7,299 bases of DNA from Flavobacteriia bacterium. Its GTDB lineage: Bacteria; Bacteroidota; Bacteroidia; Flavobacteriales; Flavobacteriaceae. This document shows positions 6,042 to 7,299 of this stretch, one piece after another. The translations under genes and the position numbers were made by a program. The notes under the pieces are model-generated. The model was not told where the DNA came from. It did not search any database and saw only the letters and a list, made by a program, of their open reading frames with translations. Where the stretch lies: contig JAHBAN010000065.1 of the NCBI GenBank assembly GCA_018500075.1, forward strand, positions 1-7,299. Direction: 5' to 3'. Positions within the stretch are counted from its first letter, which is position 1; the number at the start of each line of letters is the position of its first letter.

Positions 6042-7299
<1,258 letters not shown>

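Overview
The window looks like chromosomal DNA of an alphaproteobacterium, most likely a marine Rhodobacteraceae (roseobacter-type) organism. This is inferred from the moderately GC-rich coding sequence, the Tat-exported TRAP binding protein with enlarged permease subunits, and an alphaproteobacterial-style DnaX. No RNA gene, transposon, CRISPR array or phage gene is visible. Four complete genes and one partial gene are supported.

Region 1 (about 68-5117, minus strand) is a tripartite TRAP transporter operon transcribed right to left: dctP (periplasmic binding protein), dctQ (small permease), dctM (large permease), then a strong rho-independent terminator at 68-102. DctP keeps the residues that bind Na+ and substrate in the 2-oxo-acid protein TakP, so an organic-acid ligand is likely. 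Both permeases are larger than usual. DctQ has about four extra N-terminal membrane helices. DctM has internal insertions and a soluble, charged C-terminal coiled-coil extension of about 330 residues. A perfect stem-loop just after dctP may let the binding protein be made in excess over the permease. Past the terminator, at the extreme left edge, a good Shine-Dalgarno and an ATG suggest that another minus-strand gene begins at base 5.

Region 2 (5016-5282) is an AT-rich gap of about 267 bases upstream of dctP. It holds a weak promoter candidate, an inverted repeat TTGGTAA-N7-TTACCAA with a third half-site copy further upstream, and a 12-bp tandem repeat just past the end of the next gene.

Region 3 (5283-5777, minus) is a small dual-specificity/tyrosine phosphatase with an HCX5R active site. 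It resembles KAP/CDKN3. A gap of 264 bases (5778-6041) separates it from the divergently transcribed dnaX.

Region 4 (6042-7299, plus) is the start of dnaX, the DNA polymerase III clamp-loader subunit. It has all ATPase and zinc motifs and runs off the right edge. The last 108 bases are an inverted, about 91% identical copy of dnaX bases 7076-7183, around an 8-base loop. The mismatches fall mainly at first and second codon positions and every one changes to G or C in the copy. This fits a fold-back sequencing, amplification or assembly artefact at a contig end, so the sequence past about 7196 should not be read as real DnaX. The most interesting biology is the enlarged TRAP permease pair; I see no clear sign of an entirely new system.
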